The notes: generated by a model from the sequence alone, not told the origin. A stretch of DNA of 64,000 nt from Antitrichia curtipendula (GCA_951230915.1 OX579638.1:6590696-6654695), one strand, 5' to 3'. Numbered from the stretch's first letter, positions 1-12,712 are shown. Made by a program: numbers and translations.

Positions 1-585
1 CAAAGACTCTTGTAGGACTCCTATCAGCATCCTAAACCACCGTTAGAGGTCCCTACGTAAGGATTCGGCCACCCCAATAAATTTATATGCGCCTAAATAA
101 TTTATGAATCATCATTGGTCCTTTTGAATCCTACAGCCTTTTTTCCAGCATTCTGGAACACTCAATTTCTATATATTCATATCCTTGATGTAGATCTAAT
201 ACAGATGAGAAACTGAACACCAAAATTGTCACTGATGCAATTTTACGTCCATGGTTATAGGTTCATGGTCGTCACTCTATTCTTGCCGGACCTAGGTGAA
301 ATGTGCCATAATACATTCTTGCTCTTAGCTCCCAAGCTATAAGTTTCCAAGTTCCTAAATTCACATATACACATATTGTTACAGATTCACAGTTTGTAGT
401 TTCATGTACATACACAGTGAAGCTAAACACGATTTAAGAGCCACAAAATTATTGCAAAGGCAAGCCCAACGCATTCGTGATTAATGGGTTCCCTAAACAA
501 TGAACCATCTGAATAGTCAATGTGAACTAAGTCTTCTTCCGAATGCTTTAGATTTTTCTAAGAGGCAATGTTTATTTCTTCACCC
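1..585. other. Left edge, no gene seen
   Basis: AT-rich sequence with no coding signal I trust. Short frames here have no recognisable protein and no splice context. Confidence 0.5.
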
Positions 586-985
586 TCAACATTTGTATTC
601 ATCTTTATACTCTTCACGCATAATTCTTCACATCTGCATTTATTCTTATTTGTCATCCATATCCACCCTATTTTTCATCCATATGCATTGTACTTTTCAA
701 CCATATTCATCATTATTCATCAACAAAATGCATCTAACTTTTCATCCATAGTCACTGTATTTTTCATCCGTCTTCATCCTTTTTTCATCCGCATTTCTCT
801 TTTATCATCCGCGTCCACCCTATTTTCCATCCACATCCACCTTGTCTTTAATCCCATCCATTTTACTTTTCTTCCACATACATTCATCGTCCTCGTCCAC
901 ATCCAACGTCTTCATCCACAGTCATTATACTTTTCATCCAACTTTTTCATCCATACTCATTGTACTTTTCATCCATCTGGACAGA
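586..985 (+). repeat. Degenerate tandem repeat with core TTTTCATCCATA
   Basis: A pyrimidine-rich stretch in which variants of TTTTCATCCATA-TCATTGTAC recur about every 20-40 bases, for example near 670, 740, 930 and 965. The open frames over it encode only His/Ser/Phe/Ile-rich sequence, so they are products of the repeat rather than genes. It ends just before the decayed coding region that starts near 1100, and may be its upstream non-coding part. Confidence 0.6.
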
Positions 986-1096
986 CCTTAGGGTGGATTT
1001 TATTTTCTGTACATCCAGAAATTTCTCTCATCCATCACCTTGCCATTTTTTTATGCCTAATCTGCTATTGAATCAACGCTCCGTGCTCAAGATTCT

Positions 1097-4000
1097 ATGC
1101 TCTACGCTCCACGCTCGTATACTAGCTTCGTTGGATGGTGGATCGTAGCGGAGGGTACGGAGAAATCTTCTTTAGTGGTCATGGATTTTCCAATCGAGGA
1201 AGGGCGTTACTGGGTTGCATTGGGGACTTCTTTCGGAGTTGTTGAGAGCCTTACAGGCACTGCAGATGGAGGGTTGACTGTATCAGTGAATAATACTGAA
1301 ATGGCACTGGAGAAGTATAAACTGAAGAAGTCTCTCATGATGGCTCCAATTCCACCAGAGCTCCTTTCAGTATTGTTACCAATTCATGGCTTGAAGACTT
1401 TGGCAAAGTCTTGGAAGAATGTGTCTGAAGAACTACGGGTAAGGAGAGAAGCATCAATTCAAAAGTTCAAGGATATGACCCCTCAGCAGTTGCACGCCGC
1501 ACGCACTCGATATAGAGAGATTCGTAGTCATGAAGAATTATCGAGAGAGAATCCCGACGTTGCCAATGAGCGTCCTTTATCTAGAGATGCGGAAGATACA
1601 AATGAAGTTTATCGAGATGCAGTTGTTCTGTAAATGAGAGTTGGATTTCTTCGAACGAAACCGAAAGCGAGCTGCTGTTGAGGAGGGAATAGCAAGCCTT
1701 GCAGAGGAGGAGGAAGTTCCAGCAAGACAAAGAACTCAACGTCAACGATTGCATTCTGCAGCATCCGATGTTGTTGTGGAGCCCCCGGGAGATACTGAAG
1801 TTGAGAGGCATGAAGAGGTAGTACTACAAGGAAACGCCCAAATTATGCCAACGTCAGTGGAGGTGGAAGTAAGGAAGTTGGAGGGGAATCATTGCAACCT
1901 GTGGAGACAACATTTGAACCTTCCATATCAGATCCAGCAGTAGTGTTCCAAGAGCTTGAAAACGAAGTTGAAGTACGAGCTCCTGTAACAGTCACAGAGG
2001 TTGGATCAGGGTCGAGACATCCAATAGTGACCTCAGGAAAACAAATATATAGGTCACGTGTTGTGATGGCTAACATGGAGGCTCAAGGATTTAGCGTTGC
2101 AACAAGACGGAGTGCTCATAGAGGACGTGGGAGAACTCGACTGCAACGTCATCCTCAACTGGAAGAGGTTTCAGAAGGTCATGAACACCATCGCACTCTT
2201 GAAACGGGTGCAACAGAGGAGCAAAGGGTTCCAAGGCGAACTTTAGCTCAAACACGTCGTCAAATAGATGCTAGACAAGAATGTCCTTCATAAGGAAATG
2301 ATGGGCAAGAAGAAGTTTCCGATGGTGATTCTTCAGAGGGGGAGCCGGAGAACATACCTACTCGACGATTGTTACAGAATGTTCCCAGAGCGTCTGTGAT
2401 ATTTTCAACGGAGACTGAATACAAAGCGGGGTACATATGGGGGCACAATGAGTTCTTCGATGCAGACGTCAATAGTATTCGGGACGTGAAGAATGCTGAG
2501 ACGAATCACAAAGTGCTAATGGAGTGGCGAGTGAATGAAATGTATGAGCGCCTCAGGGGATCAGAAGCTCACGAAGTTAGTGCAATAACACTTCGTCCCG
2601 TCGCTTATAAGTACAGAAGTGCAGATGAATAAGGTGAGACACAGATGGTGGAGGTTCCTTTCAGTCAAGAGGGTGCGGCACAAGAATTTGAAGCTACTTT
2701 TTTGAAGTATTGTGAAGCTTATCCATCTATATCGAATGTTGCGGTTAGGAAGCGATGCCTGGAAGACAATATTTTGTGGGAGCCAGTGGACGGACAACAC
2801 ATTGTTGGTGCATGTAAACGAGCACAACGGGAAAGAAGAGAGGGTAACTTGTCCGATACGGATTACTATGCGCAGTTTGGAAGACGAAGAGCGAAGTTTG
2901 TGGTGTACAACAACCCACAGTTCTACATTGAAGCATCTGTCAGAATAAATGCGAGGGAGTTTGATCGCAAACTCTTCACAATGCATTACGAGAATCTAAT
3001 CAAATTGCGTGACATTTGGAAAGCATGTGGAAGTCCAAGTGTAACAACTTGATCTGATGATGCTCACAGAGCGAAGGCATTGACAATGGCAGTGAGTGCG
3101 TTACATTGGAGTCAAGATCTGCCGAAGCACATGTCGCTAGGAAGTTTGTCCAAAAAAATGATTGACTTCACGCGTCATGCTTAGAATGAGGATGAAGACT
3201 CGTACAAGGCTATTTTGCAGGTGTGCAAAGACTATGAGGAAGACAAATCATTTTTCAGCAAGAAGACGGAGGTGAGGTGGAAGAAGATGGCAAGGGAGCG
3301 CAATGTAGATGTTATTGTGGATGCAAGCTTGAACAGGAAGAGGATGGAGAAGACTTGGTTTAGGCCTTTGAGCAGGATTTCAACGAAGAATTATTTATGT
3401 GTGGTGAAACAAATGGCTGCCAAAGATGTGAGAGGAGGAAAGCGAGAATTGCAACGCTACTATTTCGATAGTGTTGTTTCTCTGAACCCACCGACAGGCA
3501 CGGTAGCATATGCGGTGGATCGTTTACAACGGAAGGATGCTGTAAGAAACCAAATTTGTTTCTTGATGGTGCAGGCAGGGGATGTCAATCCAGCATCAGT
3601 AGATGATTTCTTTGCCGTAGATGCAAGCAAGTGCGGAGATTTGCATGGGAAGCAATTCATTCTAATGGGAAAGACATTGAATAATGACGCAAAGACTTTA
3701 TGGTGCTCTCCTGTAGTGAAGACAGTGCAAATGTTGAACAGTTTTGAGAAACTGATTCCAGCATTTGTTCGACAGCACTTTGTGGATATCTGAGCGGGTC
3801 GCAAAGAATATGCGGGCAATGGTCAGGACGTGGAGGACGTATCAAATGCCTGATGGAATTGGCAAGTTTCCCTATCTGGAATTCAATATGAAGATGGTGA
3901 AGCGGTACTGCACGACAGGTGTTGTGAAGGGTTCTTCAAGGATGAGTACATTGAGCTTGGAAAACCGTGTTTATGGATTTTTGATTGTAGACGGGGAGGT

Positions 4001-5465
4001 TCGGAAGGAGAGGAAGCGGAATGGTCAAATGAAGACTACAGCAAGGTTATACAACAACTTCAGAATTGGATGTCTTTAATTTTACGTTGGAATGCTGTGT
4101 TCCTTTTTCTAGCAGGCGTGTACTTCAATGAAGAAATGCAATCCAGGATGGCATTGCCACAGAGTTGTCACGTACTACAGGGTTCTTGGATATTTAAGCA
4201 ACAGACTGTATCTACATATGTGCATGATCTACGTCATGGTGAAGAACGAAAGCGTGGAGTTCAACCTATGGGCAATATTGTCATCATTATGCAATCCCGA
4301 AGAAAGTGGGTCCATGGAGAACCTTCCAAACAGTGTAGACGATTTGGATGTGGTGTTTCAAGACTCTTGGAGTGTAGAAGTCATGCCTCGAGCGGAGGAT
4401 AAGTTGGAGAGGACTCCAATGGAGTTGAAGAAGATGGTGCACATATATCTGCCTCGGAATTGAGGACTGGTGACGTTGGGCATCACTATGACAGTGCCAA
4501 GGATTCTAGAGACTGGATTCGTGAGCAATGAAATCATAATTATGGAAGGAGCAACGGCTCGAACGCAATTTGTGTACAACACAGTGCAGTTGGTGTACGG
4601 GGATAAAATGGTGATGGTCAATAGTGTCAGTACAACAGCCGAACGCAGATTTTCTCAAGTGTTAAATACAACAAACGAATCACGTGATCGAAGTCATCCC
4701 GAAGCGAATGTGAGAGTACCACGTGGTAGTCCAAGAAGGGCCCTGCGACCATTGACGGAGTCATCAGATGAACGAGCGAGATTTCAAGTGTCTGTACAAG
4801 ACAAGCAAAAGGGCAAGGAAACTGCAATTGATTCGGGAGCCTCATCTGGTGATACAGAGTCCGAGAGAACGCACTTAGACGATTTACCTAGCGGAGGCCA
4901 AAGTCTAGGTTCTGCAGACACCAATGCCATGCATGAAGTTCGCGGGGATGGAGCGGACTCGATGGAAATGGAAGAAGATCCTAATTATGTTCCAACAAGG
5001 GATACTGATGCTGTGGAGAATGTAGAAGCGGAAGATGTTGGAGTTGGCGTAAGAGAAATTGAAGGTACACTAGCATCAATGGAACCCATGTCAGCATTAT
5101 TTGCATTCAGCATGTTGGACGCCATGAGTTTTGTATGCGGTGAAGATGGATATTTCTATGATAGAAAACACGTACGATATGTTCGGACGGGTGAAGAAGG
5201 ACAGTACGTGTTCCACCGCCATGTTTCGATCTTAGAAGGTGCTACCTTATCGCCGACTTTATCGGAAGGAGTGTCAACGCCCGTTGTAAGTGCTATGGTA
5301 GAAAGGGCGTTGCAGTACACATCTTTGATCTTAGTGAGTGAAGTTGGTGGACCAAGTTTGGTTGAAGAAGCAGAGGCAGTTGATGGAAAGGAAGGAGAAG
5401 AATTGACACAATCATGTGTACAAGTATTGGAGACACCGGATGAAGCAGTACCAGAACAAGCGTAA
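1097..5465 (+). pseudogene. Decayed large ORF with ParB-like motif and possible amino-methyltransferase remnant
   Basis: One long coding region broken by about eight in-frame stops (1631, 2291, 2630, 3050, 3182, 3791, 3851, 4461) and frame changes near 1640, 1890-1940 and 4270-4400. Joined conceptually it would give roughly 1,400 residues. The 5' part (1181-1630) is a basic, helical unknown region. An acidic, low-complexity linker follows. At about 2500-3000 comes a ParB/sulfiredoxin-like stretch with the core PVDGQHIVGACKRA, preceded by a WRVNEMYERL helix. Near 3930-4280 I see KPCLWIFD...EDYSKVIQQL...HVLQGSWIFK. At 4400-4600 I see ERTPMELKKMV followed by LVTLGITMTVPRILETGF and IIIMEG. The last two pieces resemble the order of motifs IV, X and I in beta-class DNA amino-methyltransferases, but the catalytic D-P-P-Y/W and glycine-rich signatures are not intact. 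The C-terminus is acidic. The start is uncertain (ATG at 1181 is one candidate). Decayed mobile element or captured phage/bacterial-type gene are both possible. The ParB call is moderately secure and the methyltransferase call is tentative. Confidence 0.55.
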
Positions 5466-7503
5466 TGCAGTTCTTGTAATGGTAGTGTAGGATGTGTGAG
5501 AATGCAGGTAGTGTGTGTTAGTTTATGAAATGTTTGTGGGTATTGGAGTGAACGCTTTTTGTTTGGTGTGAACCAGTATTTTGAGAATGTACAGGTAGTG
5601 GTGAAACCTTCAATGTTAAATTTGGATTTCTAAATAAATCCTTCATCACTTGTAATGATTAATGGTGTACATGTAGTGTTGTTATGAAAAGGGTATAAGA
5701 GAAATGTAATTGTAGGATACGTTGTTGAAAAATTAGAACATGAAAGATAAAAAAGTGATTGAGATGACATAAGGATGTGTTTTCAATTGGTTGAATTAAA
5801 AAAATAAAATTTAAATGCACCTTTGTAGAGAATTCCTACGCTAAATTGAAATATTGCATGATGTAACATAAAAAAGGTGTTCTTGAAAATATAGGGGGTA
5901 CCCAATTTTTTCAAAATCACTTTTTAGTAAATAGTTTTGCGTATGGTCATTGCACTTGGTCAAGTGCAAGAATGTCTGATTCGGTGTTCATCATGCCTAA
6001 ATTTCAAAAAGAATTATTTTCAACTTTTTTCAAATGACTAAGTTTAATGTTTCAAAAAATTTACCTAAAAATCTGTGAGTTCTAAAATTTGCATTGCTCT
6101 ATGATAAGTTGAAGAAAGAAGTTGAAAATACATATGAAAAATTCAACAAAATACATTTCATATTTATACTTTAAAAAATAGTAAGTAGAAAGAGGTAGAA
6201 TATGATTAAAGATGACTAAATTTTAAAAATTTTGGTTACAAGAATTAAAAAATTCCAATACATTTATAATAGTTTAGGAAACAATTTACATCTCATGGTT
6301 TTATTTTTTCCAAAAGTATTGAAAATAAGTTCAAAAAACGACTTCAAAGTTTATTGTTGCGTAGAAATTCTATATGAATAGAGTTGTTCTTGGGGAAAAA
6401 GTGAAATAAAATAGTCAAGTGCATAAACAACATAATATTGAATAAAATTTGTATATTTTGCCATACTATATACTTAGTCAATTTAAGCCAATTTTACAAA
6501 TTTAATAGTGAAATAATTTATTCACATAAAATTTTGGTATTTAAATGTAGCAAAATAATGAACCTCAACACACTTTTTTGGTATAAACATTCATTCAAAT
6601 AAAGTTATAAAAGTCACATTTTATAGCACATTGAATTAAAAGCAAAATGCTTGTTTCTTTCAAATTAATTCCTAAAAGGACCACGACCATTTTTTTGTCA
6701 AATAACACTCATAAATGTCAGTTTTGTTGCACATCTAACCATAGGAATATAGGATCTTGCAATGCACTAGTATGAAAATGTTTGAAAGAAATTTCAAAAA
6801 CTTTGACTACACACATTGTAAGATATTTGTGTTTAAAATGAAGAAAACAAGTTTTTTTTTTTACACCTTGCATAACTAGACTATGTGACATTGAACCTTT
6901 TTTACTTAAATGTTTATGCACATAAAGTTTTGAGGTTTAAATCTTTATGATGGGGAAATGAATTGAGAGTCTAAAAAAATAAAATAAAATAAAAATCACT
7001 TGATTTTCATTCTTAAAAAAATTGGTAAGTCAAATTAGGTATGAGATAGATGGAAAATTAGAATTGTTAATATCTTTAAGATTGAATTGAGACACACCAA
7101 TCCCAATGGAGAATTGAACTTTTTTGATTGAAAAATTGTAAAAATTGAATTCATAAATGAATCCATTATATTATTTTCTCAAGAAGATGCTACAATTGCC
7201 TCTAAAACAAGATGCTCCATAACTTTCACATCATAAATCCAAATGGAATGAATAAAAGCTTTCTATATAAAAAAAATATATAATCTATAAGAAAAAAATT
7301 CAAGTTAGTATCAAATTTTTGGAGATTCTTTTTACTGCCCATTCTCCCTAGTTTTGAACTAATCAGGCAGAACCTTTGCACCCGGGCACCAATTGAAATA
7401 AAGATTATTTTTCCAGAAAAAATATGTGTTTTTAAATTTAAAGTATTAAAACATAAAATTAAGACCACAAGATAGTGCTCAAAATCCAATTTGTCTACCA
7501 AAA
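5466..7503. other. AT-rich intergenic DNA
   Basis: No gene found. Long A/T tracts and short accidental frames only. The first 250 bases may be the 3' non-coding part of the decayed ORF upstream. Confidence 0.5.
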
Positions 7504-7725
7504 CACTACAAGAGAAAGGGGTGCTTTAAGTGTGTTTTTAAGTATAGTCTTAGAGATAAGATATTAAGTAATGACCTTTATGGAGATTTTCAGTAAAAAT
7601 TTACTAAAAACACATGTATTTTTAGTAAATTTTTACTAAAAATCTTCATAAAGGTCATTACTTAATATCTTATCTCTAGGACTATACTTAAAAACACACT
7701 TAGAACACCCCTTTCTCTTGTAGTG
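7504..7725. mobile_element. CACTA-type MITE, copy 1 (222 bp)
   Basis: An almost complete fold-back. It starts CACTACAAGAGAAAGGGGTG and ends with the inverse complement of nearly the same sequence, and the arms pair over most of their length (AGATAAGATATTAAGTAATG on both sides). CACTA termini are the hallmark of the En/Spm superfamily. The flanks are AAA and AAG, so the 3-base target duplication is imperfect here. No transposase is encoded. Confidence 0.85.
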
Positions 7726-8263
7726 AAGGAACACTGGTCCTGTGGAGGTTAAATACAAGAGTGAATTTTTTTACATATATTCACATATTAGCTACATCGA
7801 TTCTTCATATTGAAAATTTTAATTTAATTTTAAAAAACTAACTTACAAAAAAATGATTATAATTATGAAATCAAGCTTTATAAATTTATAAATTTAACTT
7901 TTCAATCATGTAAAAGTAAAAGCAAAAGAATGTAAAATTAAAAGAAAAAACTGAAAGAAAAAGGACATAAAAATAAGTATATAAGAAATGCATCAATGAC
8001 ATATTCACCTATAATGTAAATATATTCAATGAATTTTTCAAAGACCACAGATTGTGAATCTTGTTAAAACAAAATTGAATATAAAAGTAAAGATATACAT
8101 CAATACATTATAATTATATATTATATAGCACTACAAAAATATATATTCAATTAATAACAAGTTACATTTACTTTCTTATTTAGTTGTTATATTTTAAATT
8201 TAATCGAGGGTTACCAGATTTTTATTATAAATTAAACCAAAATCAAATTCAAACCATTATAAA

Positions 8264-8641
8264 ATGGAGTCACTTTGTAAGTGTGGATTTTACGCTAACA
8301 AAGATTCAAAGGGCATGTGTTCTTTATGCTACAAGAAGCAAATTAAAGATGCCATTTATAATGACTTGCTCAAATTAGGAGATTTAAAAATAGAATGTAA
8401 TGATGAATGTGAAGAATCAAAGCCCAATCCTATAGAAAAAAGGTCAAGATGTCAAGTTTGTACGAAGAAAATTGGACTTACATCAATTGTTTGCCGTTGT
8501 GGACACATGTTTTGTACACGCCATCGATATCCCCACGAACACAAATGCTCATTTGATTACAAGACCGAAGGGCGCAAACTTATCGCGAAAGAAAATCCAA
8601 AAATTCAAAGCAATCAATTCAAAGAGAATTATTGTCCGTAG
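8264..8641 (+). CDS. A20/AN1 zinc-finger protein (stress-associated protein type), 125 aa
   Basis: An intact, intronless ORF, as is usual for plant SAP genes. The N-terminus (residues 4-24) is an A20-type finger, C-K-C-GFYANKDSKGM-C-SL-C. Its first cysteine pair is separated by one residue, whereas family members usually have two to four. The C-terminal half (about 66-115) is a clear AN1 finger: CQVC...GLTSIVCRCGHMFC..HRYPHEHKCSFDY, followed by the family's GRKLIAKENPKI tail. Plant SAPs are involved in abiotic-stress responses and some act with ubiquitin through A20 or AN1; which applies here is unknown. The start is the first ATG of the frame, directly before the A20 finger. The gene stands alone in AT-rich, transposon-rich DNA, yet the frame is intact, which suggests a functional gene or a young retrocopy. 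I saw no poly-A scar or target repeat. Confidence 0.85.
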   Translation: MESLCKCGFYANKDSKGMCSLCYKKQIKDAIYNDLLKLGDLKIECNDECEESKPNPIEKRSRCQVCTKKIGLTSIVCRCGHMFCTRHRYPHEHKCSFDYKTEGRKLIAKENPKIQSNQFKENYCP

Positions 8642-11579
8642 TTCACATATATTAATTGATCTTATTTTTAGTTGATATTTCATACAATTTGTAGGTATAT
8701 TTGTTGTTTACAACACATATTGTACACTTGTACATGTAAAGTATTAATTACATCTTAGAATGTAAAAATGTTCAAACCATGTATGTAAAGCTAATAAAAG
8801 AAAAAAAATTCTCATTACTTTGCCTTGTGTTTCTAAATGGACTATCAAAACAATGATCCAATTATAATTGTATACAACATAAAAAATTCTTTGAATATGT
8901 AGAAAACTACTAATTAGAGAGTGTGCAAGTTAAAAGGGAGGAGTGAGAAATGTTCTTCTCATTGCATTGCCTTGGATTTCTAAATGCACTATAAAATGTT
9001 TCTACAACAATTACCAATTTTGGTAGTTAAGGTTGTCATTCCCCATCAAAAAATCAATTAAAATTTATCAAATGAAATAAAGTAGATGCTTGAGATTTTT
9101 TTTCTTTATATATTTAAAAAAAAGAATTACATCCCAAAAAATTATGGCACGCGTTTTTAGAAATGTTGTTTTGTTGACATTGACTTATCCAATCAAGTTT
9201 GCATATAACATACAAAACTCCTCGAATATGTAGAAAATATGCAATTTCAAAGTATGCAATTAGTCTTGGTTTAAACAAGCGCCTAGACAAAATACTTTCA
9301 AAGGTCATTAATTGGCAAAGATAGCATCCTTGTCCAATGAAATGTTTAGGCATAGGGTTTGTCCACTTTTTCATCATGCCATCAACCAATGTAGCCAACT
9401 CAATGGACAAGATGGAGAAGTTTTGAGGCCTGCCTATGGTTATGTTTATTTTTAAAAGCACTAACTTGAATGAGAATTAATTCTCTTCCCACTTATGTTT
9501 TGTAAGCTAAAATACTAATTTTTTGAAATGCCAAATTCTTTCCAAAAATTAGCATGATACATATTGTAGTCCTTTATCAAATTTGATAGAAAGTTATTGT
9601 TTTTTTGAGGAATTTGACTTTACAAGAAACTATTAAAGAAGTCACTGAAAATTCGAAAAACTAAATGAGTTGTAACTAGAATCATTGGAAATTGGATGAA
9701 ATATGCCATCACCACTATTTCTATTCTATCTTGTAAGAAATGTTGCTATTGGTACATAAGATGATAAAATTGCTGCAACAAATGAGAAAAACAATAATGA
9801 ACTACGAAGATAGTGAGTCCTAAACTACACTATTGTTCTCCTAGTTGAAGCAAGAACTATCATTCGCATTTGCAACTCAACCTTCTGGTACTATAGAAAG
9901 TAGAAAAAATAATAATTTCTTGCAACATTTCTTGAAAAAATGGTATAGCTGCTAAACGTGGCAAAATTTTACTATGGTGTAAAATAAAATTTTCAATAAA
10001 TAACTTTTTCCACCACAATCAAAATTTAGAATATTATTGATTATTGGAATAATTTTGGGCCCACCTACAAACTCCATTACTGAAATCTGTTAAAGAACTA
10101 CAGAATGTGGAGGATGCAAATAAGCAATTGCATTATAAAAACATGCTGATATTATTGTTTTTATTGTGTCAATGATAGCATCATATATTGTCATTAATGA
10201 GAGCGGGAAAGTAGTTCTTGAATGATTGGAATTGGAAGACTCCATACATTGGGTATGGATTGAGGCCAACTTTTAGCTTCTAAAATTCATAGTGATTTCA
10301 ATTCAAGGTATAACATTACCAAAAAAATTGCAATTCTTGTTATTTCTATCTTCCCACATGACAAAAATTTTAAATTGCCTTACACTGCTTTTGAACATGC
10401 GCGGAATTGCTTAAGTAGTTGACTATAGTTGATTCTACCATAGTCCCAAACCCATGCACTAAGAGAGATTCTACTTGTAATTCTCTTAACTCCTAGAGTT
10501 CTTTGGGTGGTTTTGAGCAAAATTGTCACAAAATAACACATGTTGAAGATAAGGTGGAATGATTAAGTTTGTGTTTACAATTGCTTCTACAATCTTATGT
10601 GGAAGGTCTCTTTTGCAACTTCTAACCATAGGATCTTTCACCTAACTTGAATGTCCATTTTTCCACCAAATTCATGAACCTAATTCTTTTGTATCTTCAA
10701 AATCATAATGTTCAAAGTCGTATAATAAATTTTTTCCAATCATTCTAAAAATTCAAGTTTCAACTTTGAAACTTCTAAAGAAAAAATATGTCTTTTACTA
10801 CTTGAAGAATTCTATATTAAATTAGAAAATAGTATCGGAAACCTACTTGAGAAATTCAAGGCAAAAACTTCATTTTTATCTCTGAAATAATTGGTACCTA
10901 GAAGGGTGTAATGAAATATAGGAAAATTAAATTGCTAATAAATCTAACATGGAATTGAAATAGGCCAATTCCAATTGTGAAAATGTTGTAGAAAACTATC
11001 TAAACCCTATGCACTATTTTATTTTTGAAAATTGTAAAAATTGAATTATGAATCAAACCTCATGTTGTATTTTTTGTGACAGACGTTAAAACACAATTTT
11101 CATATCTTTTGCCTCATCCATTAGAATGGAATCAATAAAAGTTTTTTCCTTTCTATATATGGATTTTTTCTGTAAGATAGTATATATATATTTTTAATTT
11201 ATAATAATATTTTTTTGAGTTGTTCAAATTTTAGAGAATTTTGGTCAATGAAAATGCAAAATCCCATTTTGGTCATTGAAAGACTTTAGGGGTTAAAAAA
11301 CAAATAAATAAATAATAATAAAATAATATTTAAATTAAAATAGATTAAATAAATAAATAAATAATTAATTAATTAATTTATTTATATATATATACATATA
11401 TACATGTGAGGCCTTCTATGTATGTAAATAAGATTCTAAAAATAAATATACATCTGTAAATGAATGTCTATTTAATGATTTTGTGAATGAAAAATTAAAG
11501 AATTGAGTGTTATCAACTCTTAAGGACTACTACTAGCAACAATTTTCTGTTGTATATGAATAAAAGGGATGCATTTGTG
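8642..11579. other. AT-rich intergenic DNA with a TTAA-element end near 11293
   Basis: No gene supported. A 115-codon minus frame at 9114-9461 has no recognised motif. At 11281-11296 the sequence ACTTTAGGGGTTAA matches the right end of the TTAA-flanked family found elsewhere in the window; I could not find its left partner. A simple AT repeat lies at 11380-11405. Confidence 0.45.
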
Positions 11580-12712
11580 TTAACCCTAAAAGGCTCATTG
11601 TCCCCTCGTAGGACACAATGGATTTTAAGCAGGTTCCTATGACTTCAATGATTTTAGTGAAACTTTTTGAAACTTTATCGTAAAATAGAAAAAATTATTA
11701 GTTTTGTGGGAATATAAGTTTTATTTCAATTGTTGCTTGGGAGCAAAAGTTATACCACAAAAAGCCCAAATTTTTAGTTGGCGGGTAGAAAAGGAATTCA
11801 CAAAAACTTGAGATTAAATTTTTAAGCTTTTTCTTTTAGAGATCATATTTTTTCTACATGTGAAGCTTTGATTCATTTCATTTAGATTAGTAATGTCAAA
11901 GTTATGAACAATCTTGTATTTGGGGCAATTTGAGCATCTTCTTGAAAAAATAACTTATAGTATTCATTTTTTAATGCAATTTTCACAAATTTTCAACAAA
12001 AAATTGTTTGACAAGTTTAAATTTTCTTTTTAGAACAATCTCACTGTTTAGATTATTGTGTTTCAATTCCATCTTAGAGTTATTAATGATTTAGTTACAC
12101 TACAAGAGAAAGGGGTGTTTTAAGTATAGTCCTAGAGATAAGATTTTAAGTAATGACCTTTATAAGAGACTTTTAGTAAGAATTTATTTGAAACACGTGT
12201 CTTTTTAGTAAAATTTTACTAAAAAGACACGTGTAAACTTCAAATAAATTCTTACTAAAAGTCTCCTGTAAAGGTCATTACTTAAAATCTTATCTCTAGG
12301 ACTATACTTAAAACACTCCTTTTTCTTGTAGTGTTATTCTTTCAATCTTGGACCTATTTCTACTTAACAATATAAAAAAATGAAAATTAATTTTAATGTT
12401 TTTAGACTTGCAACTCAATTCTTTAGCACAAAAAAAATTGAAATTCAAGGTCCATAGTGCACAAATAGTGGTTAGAGTCATTAGAAATTGTAGACTAATG
12501 TTCAAAACAATTTTTTTTCCAACTATGAATGCTAATATCTCTCAAGCTATGCAGTCAAACTTCATGAAATTCTTACAACAAGATTTTAGACAAGTAAATT
12601 ACAAGATCATATGGTTAGATTCTTAAAAAAATATTTTTTTGTTTTTTTAGGTGAACAAAGTAGAAATGAGTGTTTTTTGACAAAATAATGGCCTTGGGCC
12701 TTTAGGGGTTAA
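11580..12712. mobile_element. TTAA-flanked non-autonomous element (about 1.1 kb)
   Basis: The left end is TTAACCCTAAAAGGCTCA. The right end, read inverted, is TTAACCCCTAAAGGCCCAAG. TTAA lies at both borders (11580-11583 and 12709-12712), as in piggyBac-type target duplications. The interior is AT-rich, without transposase, and resembles the copies at 43.9 and 44.7 kb. It carries a nested CACTA MITE at 12098-12333. A Tc1/mariner-type element with TA duplication would also fit the borders. Confidence 0.6.
12098..12333. mobile_element. CACTA-type MITE, copy 2 (236 bp)
   Basis: Same family as the element at 7504-7725: CACTACAAGAGAAAGGGGTG at the left, inverse complement at the right, arms pairing nearly throughout. 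Exact 3-base target duplication TTA (12095-12097 and 12334-12336), which is the CACTA signature. It is nested inside the TTAA-flanked element. Confidence 0.92.

Noticed and set aside
500..1071. Two overlapping open frames rich in His, Ser, Phe and Ile
   Set aside because: They follow the TTTTCATCC repeat and have no domain or conservation signal.
9114..9461. 115-codon minus-strand frame
   Set aside because: No recognised motif, no start or splice context, in AT-rich DNA; not enough to call a gene.
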